A stretch of 11,490 bases of DNA. Source: Paludibacteraceae bacterium (GTDB lineage Bacteria; Bacteroidota; Bacteroidia; Bacteroidales; Paludibacteraceae). Below the pieces are notes generated by a model. It did no database searches. It saw only the letters and a program-made list of their open reading frames with translations, and had not been told where the DNA came from. Below, one piece after another: positions 1 to 7,637 of this stretch. Position 1 is the first letter of the stretch, and each line of letters opens with the position of its first letter. The position numbers and the translations under genes were made by a program. The DNA lies in the NCBI GenBank assembly GCA_017648235.1, contig JAGCIZ010000282.1:1-11490 (forward strand), written 5' to 3'.

Positions 1-369
1 CCAACCTCTAAAAAGAAGAACGATAAATCCGCAAGTTCCTGCTATTGCCAAAAAACTGCACATTGCCATTAAGAGTTGTTTTTCGGTGGCCTCTCCAGAA
101 AGTAGATAATGGCACTTGATATGTGCTTTCTTGCCAGAATCGGTGAGTTGTGAACGGATTTCGGTAGTTTTTTGTCTGTAGTCGAAAAAATCGTCGGCAA
201 GGTTCATTCCCAAATGAGCAAAAACAACTCCTATAAGTGCAATAAGAGATAACCATAAAGAAAATTCTTCATATTTTGCTGCCATAGTTATGGCAAGAAT
301 AGCAGGTAGTAAACTTTGAGGTAAAGCAATAGAACGTGCATTTTTTATCCAAAAAAGGAGTTTTTTCAT
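1..369 (-). CDS. UbiA-family prenyltransferase, MenA-like (partial, N-terminal 123 residues)
   Basis: Reading the minus strand from the ATG at 369-367 gives 123 uninterrupted codons that run off the left edge, so the C-terminal part is missing. The segment N56-L-A-D59-D60-F-F-D63 matches the first Asp-rich motif of UbiA-superfamily membrane prenyltransferases, which binds the Mg-diphosphate of the polyprenyl donor. It is flanked by hydrophobic stretches at about 13-30, 38-55 and 99-119, as expected for these multi-pass enzymes. The opening with W7, N10, A11, R12 and L16-P17 resembles MenA (1,4-dihydroxy-2-naphthoate polyprenyltransferase, menaquinone synthesis). Menaquinone is the usual quinone in Bacteroidota, so MenA is the favoured guess, but the fragment alone does not settle the substrate. 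It is transcribed divergently from the slyD-like gene. Confidence 0.8.
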   Translation of the reverse strand, partial: MKKLLFWIKNARSIALPQSLLPAILAITMAAKYEEFSLWLSLIALIGVVFAHLGMNLADDFFDYRQKTTEIRSQLTDSGKKAHIKCHYLLSGEATEKQLLMAMCSFLAIAGTCGFIVLLFRGW

Positions 370-399
370 TGTACTTTAAGTGTTTAATTATGTGGTTGG

Positions 400-407
400 C
401 AAAGGTA
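400..407 (-). promoter_or_regulatory. Bacteroidota-type -7 box for the prenyltransferase gene
   Basis: On the minus strand these bases read TACCTTTG, an exact match to the TAnnTTTG -7 element. It lies 30 nt upstream of the ATG at 369. No clear TTTG -33 element is seen at the normal distance, so this rests on the -7 box and its position only. Confidence 0.5.
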
Positions 408-460
408 ATTATTTTGTTTTAACTCTTTTGAGTTTGTCGGCATTTTTCACAAGTTTTCAT

Positions 461-468
461 TATTTTTG
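461..468 (+). promoter_or_regulatory. Bacteroidota-type -7 box for the slyD-aroC-lipid kinase cluster
   Basis: TATTTTTG matches TAnnTTTG and lies 26 nt before the slyD ATG, which leaves a short, A-rich leader without a Shine-Dalgarno sequence. A TTTG at 433-436 could be the -33 element, but the 24-nt spacing is longer than the usual 19-21. This is probably the promoter for the three-gene run that follows. Confidence 0.5.
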
Positions 469-494
469 CCAAAGAATTAAAAATATAACCAAAA

Positions 495-1046
495 ATGACA
501 AAAAAATTTATTTCAACTACCTATAAATTGTATGTAGGAGAAGTTGGCCAAGAAGAGTTGATGGAAGAAACTGATCCAAGACAACCATTAATGTTTATTT
601 CTGGCGTAGGAATGATGTTGCCAAAGTTTGAAGAACAACTTAATGATTTGAATGTAGGTGATACGTACGACTTTAAATTGTTGTGTGCAGATGCTTACGG
701 TGAATATGAACAAGAAAATATTATTGATTTGCCTCGTTCTGTATTTGAAAAAAATGGAGAACTAGATACGGAAATAGTTTTTAAGGGAAATGTGGTTCCT
801 TTGATTGACTCGGAAGGGAATCAGTTGAACGCCGAGGTGATAGAGGTGAAAAAAGAAGCAATAACAGTTGACTTTAATCATCCTTTAGCCGGAGAAGATT
901 TGCATTTTGTGGGAGAAATTTTGGATATTCACGAAGCTACAGAAGCTGATATTGCTCGCTTTGGAATGCATCAATGCGGTGGCTGTGGTTGCTCGGGAAG
1001 TGATTGCGGCGATTGTGGCTGCGATAGTGGTTGCAGTTGTCATTAA
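495..1046 (+). CDS. slyD: SlyD-like FKBP-type peptidyl-prolyl cis-trans isomerase with Cys-rich metal-binding tail
   Basis: This 183-residue cytosolic protein has the SlyD plan: a split FKBP domain (about 5-70 and 121-146) around an insert-in-flap chaperone domain (about 72-120). Recognisable landmarks are DAYGEY at 66-71, which precedes the flap insert, and VDFNHPLAG at 125-133, close to the VDGNHMLAG of E. coli SlyD. The usual G-x-G-x-LIxGLE segment is diverged here to G-V-G-M-M-L-P-K-F-E (37-46). The last 25 residues hold eight cysteines (161, 164, 166, 171, 174, 176, 180, 182) plus H159 and H183, a tail expected to bind Ni or Zn like that of E. coli SlyD. Likely roles are protein folding and metal handling. 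It leads a tight run with aroC 16 bp downstream. No signal peptide is seen. Confidence 0.9.
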   Translation: MTKKFISTTYKLYVGEVGQEELMEETDPRQPLMFISGVGMMLPKFEEQLNDLNVGDTYDFKLLCADAYGEYEQENIIDLPRSVFEKNGELDTEIVFKGNVVPLIDSEGNQLNAEVIEVKKEAITVDFNHPLAGEDLHFVGEILDIHEATEADIARFGMHQCGGCGCSGSDCGDCGCDSGCSCH

Positions 1047-1062
1047 CCTTCTTTGAAAGTAA

Positions 1063-2142
1063 ATGTCAAATTCGTTTGGAAAAATATTTAGGATAACAAC
1101 TTTTGGAGAGTCTCACGGTGTGGCTCTTGGGGGAGTTATAGATGGTTTTCCATCAGGAATTTTTGTTGATAAAGAATTTATTCAGCAAGAATTGGATCGA
1201 CGCCGACCTGGTCAATCGTCAATTTCTACACCTCGAAAAGAGTCAGATAAGGTGCATATTCTTTCTGGTGTTTTTGAGGGAAAATCTACGGGAACTCCTA
1301 TTGGTTTTGTTGTATACAATGAAAATCAACATTCACGTGACTATGACTCGATGAAGGATTGTTATCGCCCCTCGCATGCTGATTATGTGTATGATCAGAA
1401 ATATGGTAGACGAGATTATAGAGGAGGTGGACGTTCATCGGCTAGAGAAACAGTGTCGAGAGTAGTGGCTGGTGCTTTTGCAAAATTGGCTTTGCGACAA
1501 ATAGGAGTGCAGATATCGGCTTATACTTCTCAAATTGGAGCAGTTGCTGTAGAGAAGTCTTACAAAGATTTGGATCTTTCTCTTGTGGAGGAAAATGCAG
1601 TTCGTTGTCCTCATGTTGCAACTGCGGAACGAATGATTCAACTTATTGAACAGGTCCGTTCCGAAGGAGATTCAATAGGAGGAGTGGTTACTTGTGTTGT
1701 AAAAAACGTTCCTATTGGTTTAGGAGAACCGGTTTTTGATAAATTGCAATCGCGTTTGGCTTCGGCGATGCTTTCGATAAATGCATCAAAGGGTTTTGAT
1801 TACGGAAGTGGTTTTGCAAATCTAGAACTAAAGGGTTCTCAAGCGAACGATTCTTTTTGTGTTTCTGAAGAAAGAATAGCGACAAGAACGAACTTTTCAG
1901 GAGGCATTCAAGGAGGAATAACCAACGGACAAGATATTTATTTTAGAGTTGCTTTTAAGCCAACAGCTACGATTTTTAAACTACAGCAGACTGTAAATAC
2001 GGAAGGAAAAGAAGTGATGTTGCAAGCAAAGGGTAGACATGATCCTTGCGTTGTGCCTCGTGCAGTGCCAATTGTGGAATCGATGGCAGCAATTACATTG
2101 CTTGATATGTTTTTGTTGAGTAAAAAAGATCATATTTTTTGA
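1063..2142 (+). CDS. aroC: Chorismate synthase
   Basis: AroC converts 5-enolpyruvylshikimate-3-phosphate to chorismate, the last step of the shikimate pathway, using reduced FMN. The 359-residue length is normal. Family signatures are present throughout: GESHG at 15-19 with H18, RRRPGQSS at 46-53, RPSHAD at 102-107 with H105, the Gly/Arg-rich stretch YRGGGRSSARET at 119-130, FSGGIQGGITNG at 278-289, FKPTATI at 298-304 and GRHDPC at 324-329. Both conserved catalytic histidines (H18 and H105) are therefore retained. The ATG at 1063 places the conserved N-terminus correctly, although only a weak ribosome binding site precedes it. The stop TGA at 2140-2142 shares its A with the next start. Chorismate also feeds menaquinone synthesis, a loose link to the divergent MenA-like gene. 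Confidence 0.97.
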   Translation: MSNSFGKIFRITTFGESHGVALGGVIDGFPSGIFVDKEFIQQELDRRRPGQSSISTPRKESDKVHILSGVFEGKSTGTPIGFVVYNENQHSRDYDSMKDCYRPSHADYVYDQKYGRRDYRGGGRSSARETVSRVVAGAFAKLALRQIGVQISAYTSQIGAVAVEKSYKDLDLSLVEENAVRCPHVATAERMIQLIEQVRSEGDSIGGVVTCVVKNVPIGLGEPVFDKLQSRLASAMLSINASKGFDYGSGFANLELKGSQANDSFCVSEERIATRTNFSGGIQGGITNGQDIYFRVAFKPTATIFKLQQTVNTEGKEVMLQAKGRHDPCVVPRAVPIVESMAAITLLDMFLLSKKDHIF

Positions 2143-3068
2143 TGAAAGAAATAAAGTGGAGAGCAATCCTTAATCCTTGTGCAGGAGAGAAACGTTTGAA
2201 AAAAGATTTGAAAAAGATCTTCGCTTGTGCAGAGAGATTGGATCTTGATGTGGATTGGGTATGGACTCAATATAAGGGACATGCGTCAAAAATAGCACAA
2301 GAGAGTGTAGATAATGGTTGCTTGAATTTGTTGGTTTTTGGTGGAGATGGCACGTTGAATGAGGTAGTAAACGGTGTTTTTTGTTCTTCGATAGAAAATA
2401 AGTCAGACGTTTGTGTTGCTCTAGTCCCTTACGGAACTGGTAATGATTGGGGACGCTTTTGGGGAATAGGTCGGAATATAGAGCAATCATTGGGTATCTT
2501 AAAAAAAGGAAAAGAGCAACTTGTGGATGTAGGCAAAACAACTCTTTCTGGAAAAACGTCATATTTTTTGAATGCCATAGGTATGGGGTTTGATGCCCAA
2601 GTTCTAAAACTGGCAAGTGTAATTAAAAATCATTTTTTGAAGGGAGGATGGATTTATTCGTTGTCTGTTTTTATAACAGTTTTTATTCATAAATCTGTTA
2701 ATATGTCCATTTTTTGTGACGGAAAAAACGTTCTTAATGAGCGTGTTTATACCATAAGTGTAGGAAATGGGTGTTATACTGGTGGAGGTCTGAAGCAAAC
2801 ACCAGATGCTTTGCCTAATGATGGATTTTTTCATGCAACAGTAGTGAAAAAACTTTCTTTCAAAGCTATCGTTTTGGCGGTGAAGCATTTGTTTTTTGGT
2901 AATTTGCTCGATCATCCATGTGTGGAGTCATATAAAACAAAAAGAATAGTTTTTAAATCGGATAAACCTGTAGAAATTGAGGCAGATGGTGTACAACTCA
3001 ATGCGCACTCTGATGTAGAAGTAGAGGTTATTCCAAATGCGATAAAGTTCCTTATTTCTCAAAAGTAA
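2142..3068 (+). CDS. Diacylglycerol kinase-family lipid kinase (DagK/YegS/BmrU type)
   Basis: This 308-residue protein has the DAGK catalytic fold of soluble bacterial lipid kinases, which phosphorylate diacylglycerol or related lipids with ATP at the membrane face. The N-terminal domain carries NPCAG at 11-15, the nucleotide-binding GGDGT at 67-71 within a longer GGDGTLNEVVNG motif, and PYGTGND at 96-102. NAIGMGFDAQV (144-154) begins the C-terminal beta-sandwich, which ends with an E-A-D-G-V strand near 279-283, typical of the family. The ATG at 2142 is preferred over the in-frame TTG at 2139: it overlaps the aroC stop in a TGATG arrangement that suggests coupled translation. The substrate (diacylglycerol, undecaprenol, sphingoid base) cannot be read from the sequence. 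Bacteroidota make sphingolipids, so a non-diacylglycerol substrate is possible. Confidence 0.9.
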   Translation: MKEIKWRAILNPCAGEKRLKKDLKKIFACAERLDLDVDWVWTQYKGHASKIAQESVDNGCLNLLVFGGDGTLNEVVNGVFCSSIENKSDVCVALVPYGTGNDWGRFWGIGRNIEQSLGILKKGKEQLVDVGKTTLSGKTSYFLNAIGMGFDAQVLKLASVIKNHFLKGGWIYSLSVFITVFIHKSVNMSIFCDGKNVLNERVYTISVGNGCYTGGGLKQTPDALPNDGFFHATVVKKLSFKAIVLAVKHLFFGNLLDHPCVESYKTKRIVFKSDKPVEIEADGVQLNAHSDVEVEVIPNAIKFLISQK

Positions 3069-3091
3069 ATCAAATTTTATATAAAATCCAT

Positions 3092-3099
3092 TATATTTG
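3092..3099 (+). promoter_or_regulatory. Bacteroidota-type -7 box for dnaX-polA
   Basis: TATATTTG is an exact TAnnTTTG match in the 50-bp gap after the lipid kinase, 19 nt before the dnaX ATG. No good TTTG -33 element is found at the right distance. The leader also contains AGAGG at 3111-3115, three bases before the start, one of the few Shine-Dalgarno-like sequences in the window. Confidence 0.5.
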
Positions 3100-3118
3100 C
3101 GATAAAAGTAAGAGGTAT

Positions 3119-4831
3119 ATGAACGATTATATTGTTTCGGCAAGAAAGTATAGACCTTCGACATTTCAAACTGTTGTTGGTCAAACAAACTTGACTTCCA
3201 CGTTAAAAAATGCAATACTTACAAAGCATTTGGCTCATGCTTATTTGTTTTGTGGACCTCGTGGAGTTGGAAAAACTTCTTGTGCTCGTATTTTTGCAAA
3301 AGCAATTAATTGTCTTAATATAACCCCTAATGGGGAGCCATGTAATGAGTGTGATTCTTGTCGCGCTTTCAATGAACAACATTCGTTTAATATACATGAA
3401 TTGGATGCGGCTTCAAACAACTCTGTTGAAGATATTCGTAGTTTGACAGAACAGGTTCGTATTCTCCCTCAAGTGGGAAAGTATAGTGTGTTTATAATTG
3501 ATGAGGTTCATATGCTTTCTCAGGCGGCATTCAATGCTTTCTTGAAAACATTGGAAGAACCTCCCGCTCATGCTATCTTTATTTTAGCAACAACGGAAAA
3601 ACATAAAGTTATTCCTACTATTTTGTCGCGTTGTCAGATTTATGATTTTAATAGGATAGGAATAAATGACATTGTAGAGCATCTCTTTTTTGTTGCCAAT
3701 AGCGAGAATGTCGTTGCAGAAAAACAAGCATTGAGTGTGATAGCTGAAAAAGCTGATGGAGGAATGCGTGATGCACTTTCTATTTTTGATCAAATCGTAA
3801 GTTTTTGCGGAACAAACATCACATACGATAAAGTTATTGAAAGTTTAAATGTTCTTGACTATCAATACTACTTTAGTTTAGTTGAGAATTTTTATAAGGG
3901 AAGTGTGTCTCAATCATTGCTGATTTTTGATGAAATCTTGAACAAAGGTTTTGATATGCAGCATTTTATAACAGGATTGGCTCAGCATCTGCGTAATGTT
4001 ATGGTAAGTTTTGATTCGCAAACAACTTGTTTGTTGGAGGTGACCGATGAGGTTGCACATCGTTATGTAGAACAATCTAGAAGTTGTGGTATCGCATTTA
4101 TTTATAAAGCCTTGATGTTAATAAATGAATGTGATTTAGCATTTAGAACGAGCAGAAATAAGCGACTTTTGATAGAAATTACACTTATCAAATTGTGTCA
4201 GATTCAGCATCCAATCGTTGTAGAGGCTGAAAAAAAAAATGAAATTTTGCCCATAAAAAATGAAATTCAAGGGCAAGTGGAGAAAAAAACAGAAACTCCT
4301 TTGTCTCAACCAAGACAACAAGTTATTGAAAAACAGGAAGTAACTCCTATAAATAATGTTCCGACTAAGACATTTAAGTCAACAGTTTCAATATCTACAT
4401 CTGTTCCAAAAAAAACAGTTGAAAAGCAAGAGTCTTCTTTAGTAGAAAGGGATATTGTGCAGAAAAATGATGATTATACCGAGGCTACTTTTTTGAATGT
4501 TTGGGAGGATTTTGCTGCCAATGCACAAGAAAGAAATGCTTCGCTGAGTAGAACAATGTTTAAATCGTTGCCTAAAAAACAGGGAGATGTGTATGTTGTT
4601 TCTACTGTTAATCAGTTGCAACATAAGGAGATATTAGATAATAAGCAAGAAATTCTTACTTTTTTAAGAAAGAAACTTTCTAACGATTTTGTCAATTTCT
4701 CGGTAGAAATCAGTTTGGAAGAGGAGAAAAATAGAACTTTTTATACATCAGAAGAAAAGTTGAGCCAAATGGTAAAAGAAAATTCTGATTTTTCAAAGTT
4801 GTGTTCTTTGATGGATTTGGAATTGGATTGA
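3119..4831 (+). CDS. dnaX: DNA polymerase III clamp-loader subunit tau (and predicted gamma)
   Basis: DnaX is the ATPase of the clamp loader that places the beta sliding clamp on primed DNA. The 570-residue frame has the RarA/DnaX-like start YRPSTF (11-16), Walker A GPRGVGKT at 46-53, a zinc site C65/C75/C78/C81, Walker B IIDEVH at 126-131, sensor 1 ATTE at 157-160 and the SRC motif at 170-172 with arginine finger R171. Domains I-III end near residue 370. They are followed by a Lys/Glu/Gln/Thr-rich, probably disordered linker (about 371-450) and a short C-terminal domain (about 455-570) that would be tau-specific. The linker opens with a ten-A run that looks like a recoding site giving a 374-residue gamma form (see the separate entry). 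polA begins 9 bp after the stop, so the two are probably co-transcribed. Confidence 0.96.
   Translation: MNDYIVSARKYRPSTFQTVVGQTNLTSTLKNAILTKHLAHAYLFCGPRGVGKTSCARIFAKAINCLNITPNGEPCNECDSCRAFNEQHSFNIHELDAASNNSVEDIRSLTEQVRILPQVGKYSVFIIDEVHMLSQAAFNAFLKTLEEPPAHAIFILATTEKHKVIPTILSRCQIYDFNRIGINDIVEHLFFVANSENVVAEKQALSVIAEKADGGMRDALSIFDQIVSFCGTNITYDKVIESLNVLDYQYYFSLVENFYKGSVSQSLLIFDEILNKGFDMQHFITGLAQHLRNVMVSFDSQTTCLLEVTDEVAHRYVEQSRSCGIAFIYKALMLINECDLAFRTSRNKRLLIEITLIKLCQIQHPIVVEAEKKNEILPIKNEIQGQVEKKTETPLSQPRQQVIEKQEVTPINNVPTKTFKSTVSISTSVPKKTVEKQESSLVERDIVQKNDDYTEATFLNVWEDFAANAQERNASLSRTMFKSLPKKQGDVYVVSTVNQLQHKEILDNKQEILTFLRKKLSNDFVNFSVEISLEEEKNRTFYTSEEKLSQMVKENSDFSKLCSLMDLELD
4222..4277 (+). promoter_or_regulatory. 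Predicted dnaX frameshift/slippage signal producing gamma
   Basis: Ten consecutive A residues (4230-4239) encode E371-K372-K373-N374. The zero-frame codons place a heptamer A AAA AAA at 4231-4237. A -1 shift, or transcription with one extra A, gives one Lys codon (4237-4239) and then UGA at 4240-4242. Loss of one A gives a UAA at 4254-4256. TTGCCC (4247-4252) and GGGCAA (4271-4276) can form a 6-bp stem, extendable by a U-G pair, 9 nt after the heptamer with an 18-nt loop. AGAGG (4222-4226) lies just upstream. This resembles the E. coli dnaX signal (slippery heptamer, one -1 codon, UGA, downstream stem) and the A-run slippage of Thermus dnaX. The elements are seen in the sequence; the function is inferred. 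Confidence 0.6.
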
Positions 4832-4840
4832 TGGATTGTT

Positions 4841-7612
4841 ATGAAGAAGTTATTTTTACTTGATGCTTATGCCTTGATTTATAGAGCTTATTATGCTTTG
4901 ATGAGGGCTCCGAGAGTTAATTCAAAAGGGTTGAATACTTCAGCTATTTTTGGATTTTTGAATACGTTGGAAGATGTTCTTAAACATGCTCAACCAACGC
5001 ATATTGCTGTAGTTTTTGACCCCTCTGGTCCTACCTTTAGGCATGAACTTTTTGATGCTTATAAGGCGCAAAGAGAGGAAACTCCTGAAGATATTAGAAA
5101 ATCAATTCCTTATATAAAAAAACTAATTGAAGCCTATCAAATTCCTGTGATTCAGGTGGATGGCTTTGAAGCTGATGATGTTATTGGGACGTTGGCTAAA
5201 AAAGCGGAAAAATGTGGTTTTGAGGTTTTTATGATGACTCCAGATAAGGATTATGGACAATTGGTTTCTGATCATATATTCATTTACAAGCCACGTCATG
5301 GAAATGTAGGATTTGATACCTTAGGCGTTGAAGAGGTGTTGAAGAAGTGGAATCTAAATACTGTAAATCAGGTTATTGACTTGTTGGGTTTGATGGGAGA
5401 TTCTTCTGATAATATCCCTGGATGTCCTGGTGTTGGAGAAAAAACTGCGATAAAATTGTTGGATGAATTTGGTTCTGTTGATAATTTGCTGCAGAATACG
5501 GACAAATTAAAAGGAGCTTTGAGAACGAAAGTTGAAGAAAATATTGAGCAAATAAAACTTTCATATTTTCTTGCTACTATTAAGACAGATGTCCCTATTG
5601 TTTTTGAAGAAGATGCTTTTTTAAGAAAAGAGTCCAATAAAGAGAAATTACTGTCGTTGTTTACTGAATTAGAGTTTCGTTCGTATATAAACAAAATGAA
5701 TGGAACGACTTTGGAAACAAAAAAAGAAACTTCTCAAATGCTTTCTCTTTTTGATGAAGAATTTGTTCCGGAAGCAGAAACTGAGTTGAGCAAAACTCAA
5801 TTTTCAACGATTAAAACAGTTGATCATGATTATAAACTGATTCGTTCGGAAGAAGAAATAGATTGGTTGGTAAGGAAACTATCGGAGCAAAAGATGTTTT
5901 GCTTTGATACCGAAACCACTTCGGTAGAAGCGGTAAATGCTCAGCTTGTAGGACTCTCTTTTTCGATGAGATCTCATGAGGCGTTTTATGTTCCGATTCC
6001 CGAAAATCAAGAAGAAGCAAAAAGAATAGTTAGTAAGTTTAGGTCTGTTTTTGAAGATGTGTCAATAGAGAAAACGGGTCAAAATTTAAAATATGATATT
6101 CTTGTTTTGCAGAATTATGGGGTGAGGGTTTCTGGAAATTTGTTCGATACGATGATTGCCCATTATTTGCTAAATCCGGAGTTGCGGCACGGAATGGATT
6201 ATTTGGCAGAAATTCTACTTAATTATCGAACAATTCATATCGATGAGTTGATAGGAGTCAAAGGTAAAAATCAGCTTTCTATGCGACAAGTTTCTCTTGA
6301 AGCAATTTGTGATTATGCTGCTGAAGATGCTGATATCACTTTGCAAATAAGGGAAAAATTGGAACCAAAACTAAAGGAAAATAATTTGGAAGAGTTGTTT
6401 TATGAAATAGAAATGCCTTTAGTGAAGGTTCTTGCTCAGATAGAAAGAAATGGTGTGTTGATTGATGATTTTGCTTTAGGACAATCTTCTCAAATAATGA
6501 CCAACTCGATTCTTAAGATAGAAAGGGAAATTCGTCAGATTGCAGGATATGATGTTAATGTCAGTTCTCCAAAACAGATAGGGGAGTTGCTTTTTGATAA
6601 ATTAAAGATAGTTGATAAACCTAAAAAAACAAAAACGGGGCAATATGTTACTGATGAAGAAACGCTTGAATCGTTGAAGAATAAACATATTGTAGTAGAA
6701 AAAATTCTTTCTTATCGTGGATTGAAGAAACTTTTAAGTACCTATGTTGATGCTCTACCCAAGTTAATAAATAGCAAAACTGGAAAAATTCATACTTCAT
6801 TCAATCAGGCAGTTACAGCCACAGGAAGATTGAGCTCAAGTAATCCGAATTTACAAAACATACCTATTCGAGATGAGCAGGGGAAAGAGATTCGCAAGGC
6901 TTTTATTGCATCGGAAAATAACGTTTTTCTTAGTGCCGATTATTCTCAAGTAGAATTGCGCATAATGGCTCATTTGAGTAAGGATGAAAGTATGATTCGT
7001 GCTTTTCAAAACGATCAAGATATTCATGCGGCTACGGCAGCAAATATTTACAAGATTCCTATTGAGCAGGTAACCTCGGAAATGCGTCGTAAGGCAAAAA
7101 CGGCTAATTTTGGTATAATTTATGGTATTTCGGTTTTCGGACTTTCGGAGCGACTTTCTATTTCTCGTCAAGAAGCAAAAGAGTTAATTGATGGCTATTT
7201 TGAGGCTTTTCCGAAAGTGAAAGAATATATGCAGAAATCTGTTGAAGAGGCAAGGGAAAACGGTTTTGTAGAAACTATTTTTCATCGTAAGCGCTATCTT
7301 CCAGATATAAATTCTCGAAATGCAAATGTGAGAGGTTATGCAGAACGAAATGCAATAAATGCTCCCATTCAGGGTTCTGCAGCTGATATTATAAAAGTGG
7401 CTATGGTGCGAATTGCAGATCGATTTGAGAAAGAAAATATCCAATCAAAAATGATACTTCAGGTGCACGACGAACTTAATTTTGATGTTTGTAGTTGCGA
7501 ATTAGATCAAGTCAAGCAGATTATAAAAGAAGAGATGGAAAATGCATTTTCTCTTATTGTTCCATTGAAAACTGATATTGGAATTGGTCAAAATTGGTTA
7601 GAAGCACATTGA
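4841..7612 (+). CDS. polA: DNA polymerase I
   Basis: The 923-residue Pol I has all three domains. The 5' nuclease (1 to about 285) shows D8, D60, the E110/D112/D113 cluster, D135/D137, D187/D190 and a helix-hairpin-helix GCPGVGEKTA (194-203). The 3'-5' exonuclease (about 330-520) keeps the proofreading residues D356 and E358 (Exo I), D419 in N-L-K-Y-D (Exo II), and Y492/D496 (Exo III), so proofreading should be active, unlike in Taq. The polymerase domain (about 525-923) has motif A DYSQVELR at 700-707, the O-helix R750/K753/F757/Y761 in NFGIIYG, and motif C QVHDE at 874-878. Its job is Okazaki fragment maturation and repair synthesis. It starts 9 bp after dnaX and its length is typical. Confidence 0.97.
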   Translation: MKKLFLLDAYALIYRAYYALMRAPRVNSKGLNTSAIFGFLNTLEDVLKHAQPTHIAVVFDPSGPTFRHELFDAYKAQREETPEDIRKSIPYIKKLIEAYQIPVIQVDGFEADDVIGTLAKKAEKCGFEVFMMTPDKDYGQLVSDHIFIYKPRHGNVGFDTLGVEEVLKKWNLNTVNQVIDLLGLMGDSSDNIPGCPGVGEKTAIKLLDEFGSVDNLLQNTDKLKGALRTKVEENIEQIKLSYFLATIKTDVPIVFEEDAFLRKESNKEKLLSLFTELEFRSYINKMNGTTLETKKETSQMLSLFDEEFVPEAETELSKTQFSTIKTVDHDYKLIRSEEEIDWLVRKLSEQKMFCFDTETTSVEAVNAQLVGLSFSMRSHEAFYVPIPENQEEAKRIVSKFRSVFEDVSIEKTGQNLKYDILVLQNYGVRVSGNLFDTMIAHYLLNPELRHGMDYLAEILLNYRTIHIDELIGVKGKNQLSMRQVSLEAICDYAAEDADITLQIREKLEPKLKENNLEELFYEIEMPLVKVLAQIERNGVLIDDFALGQSSQIMTNSILKIEREIRQIAGYDVNVSSPKQIGELLFDKLKIVDKPKKTKTGQYVTDEETLESLKNKHIVVEKILSYRGLKKLLSTYVDALPKLINSKTGKIHTSFNQAVTATGRLSSSNPNLQNIPIRDEQGKEIRKAFIASENNVFLSADYSQVELRIMAHLSKDESMIRAFQNDQDIHAATAANIYKIPIEQVTSEMRRKAKTANFGIIYGISVFGLSERLSISRQEAKELIDGYFEAFPKVKEYMQKSVEEARENGFVETIFHRKRYLPDINSRNANVRGYAERNAINAPIQGSAADIIKVAMVRIADRFEKENIQSKMILQVHDELNFDVCSCELDQVKQIIKEEMENAFSLIVPLKTDIGIGQNWLEAH

Positions 7613-7637
7613 TAAATATTATAAATTTACGATTTTT

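Noticed and set aside
8..256. 82-codon minus-strand open frame at the left edge
   Set aside because: It is out of frame with the prenyltransferase reading frame (369 to 1), which has the NLADDFFD motif and membrane segments; the smaller frame is a shadow.
2170..2616. 148-codon open frame on the minus strand inside the lipid kinase gene
   Set aside because: It covers the GGDGT and PYGTGND coding region in antisense and has a low-complexity composition; no support as a gene.
4283..4289. A7 run in the dnaX linker as a further slippage site
   Set aside because: In the zero frame it reads GAG AAA AAA ACA, so the heptamer is G AAA AAA rather than A AAA AAA; re-pairing after a -1 slip is poorer and the run is shorter than A10.
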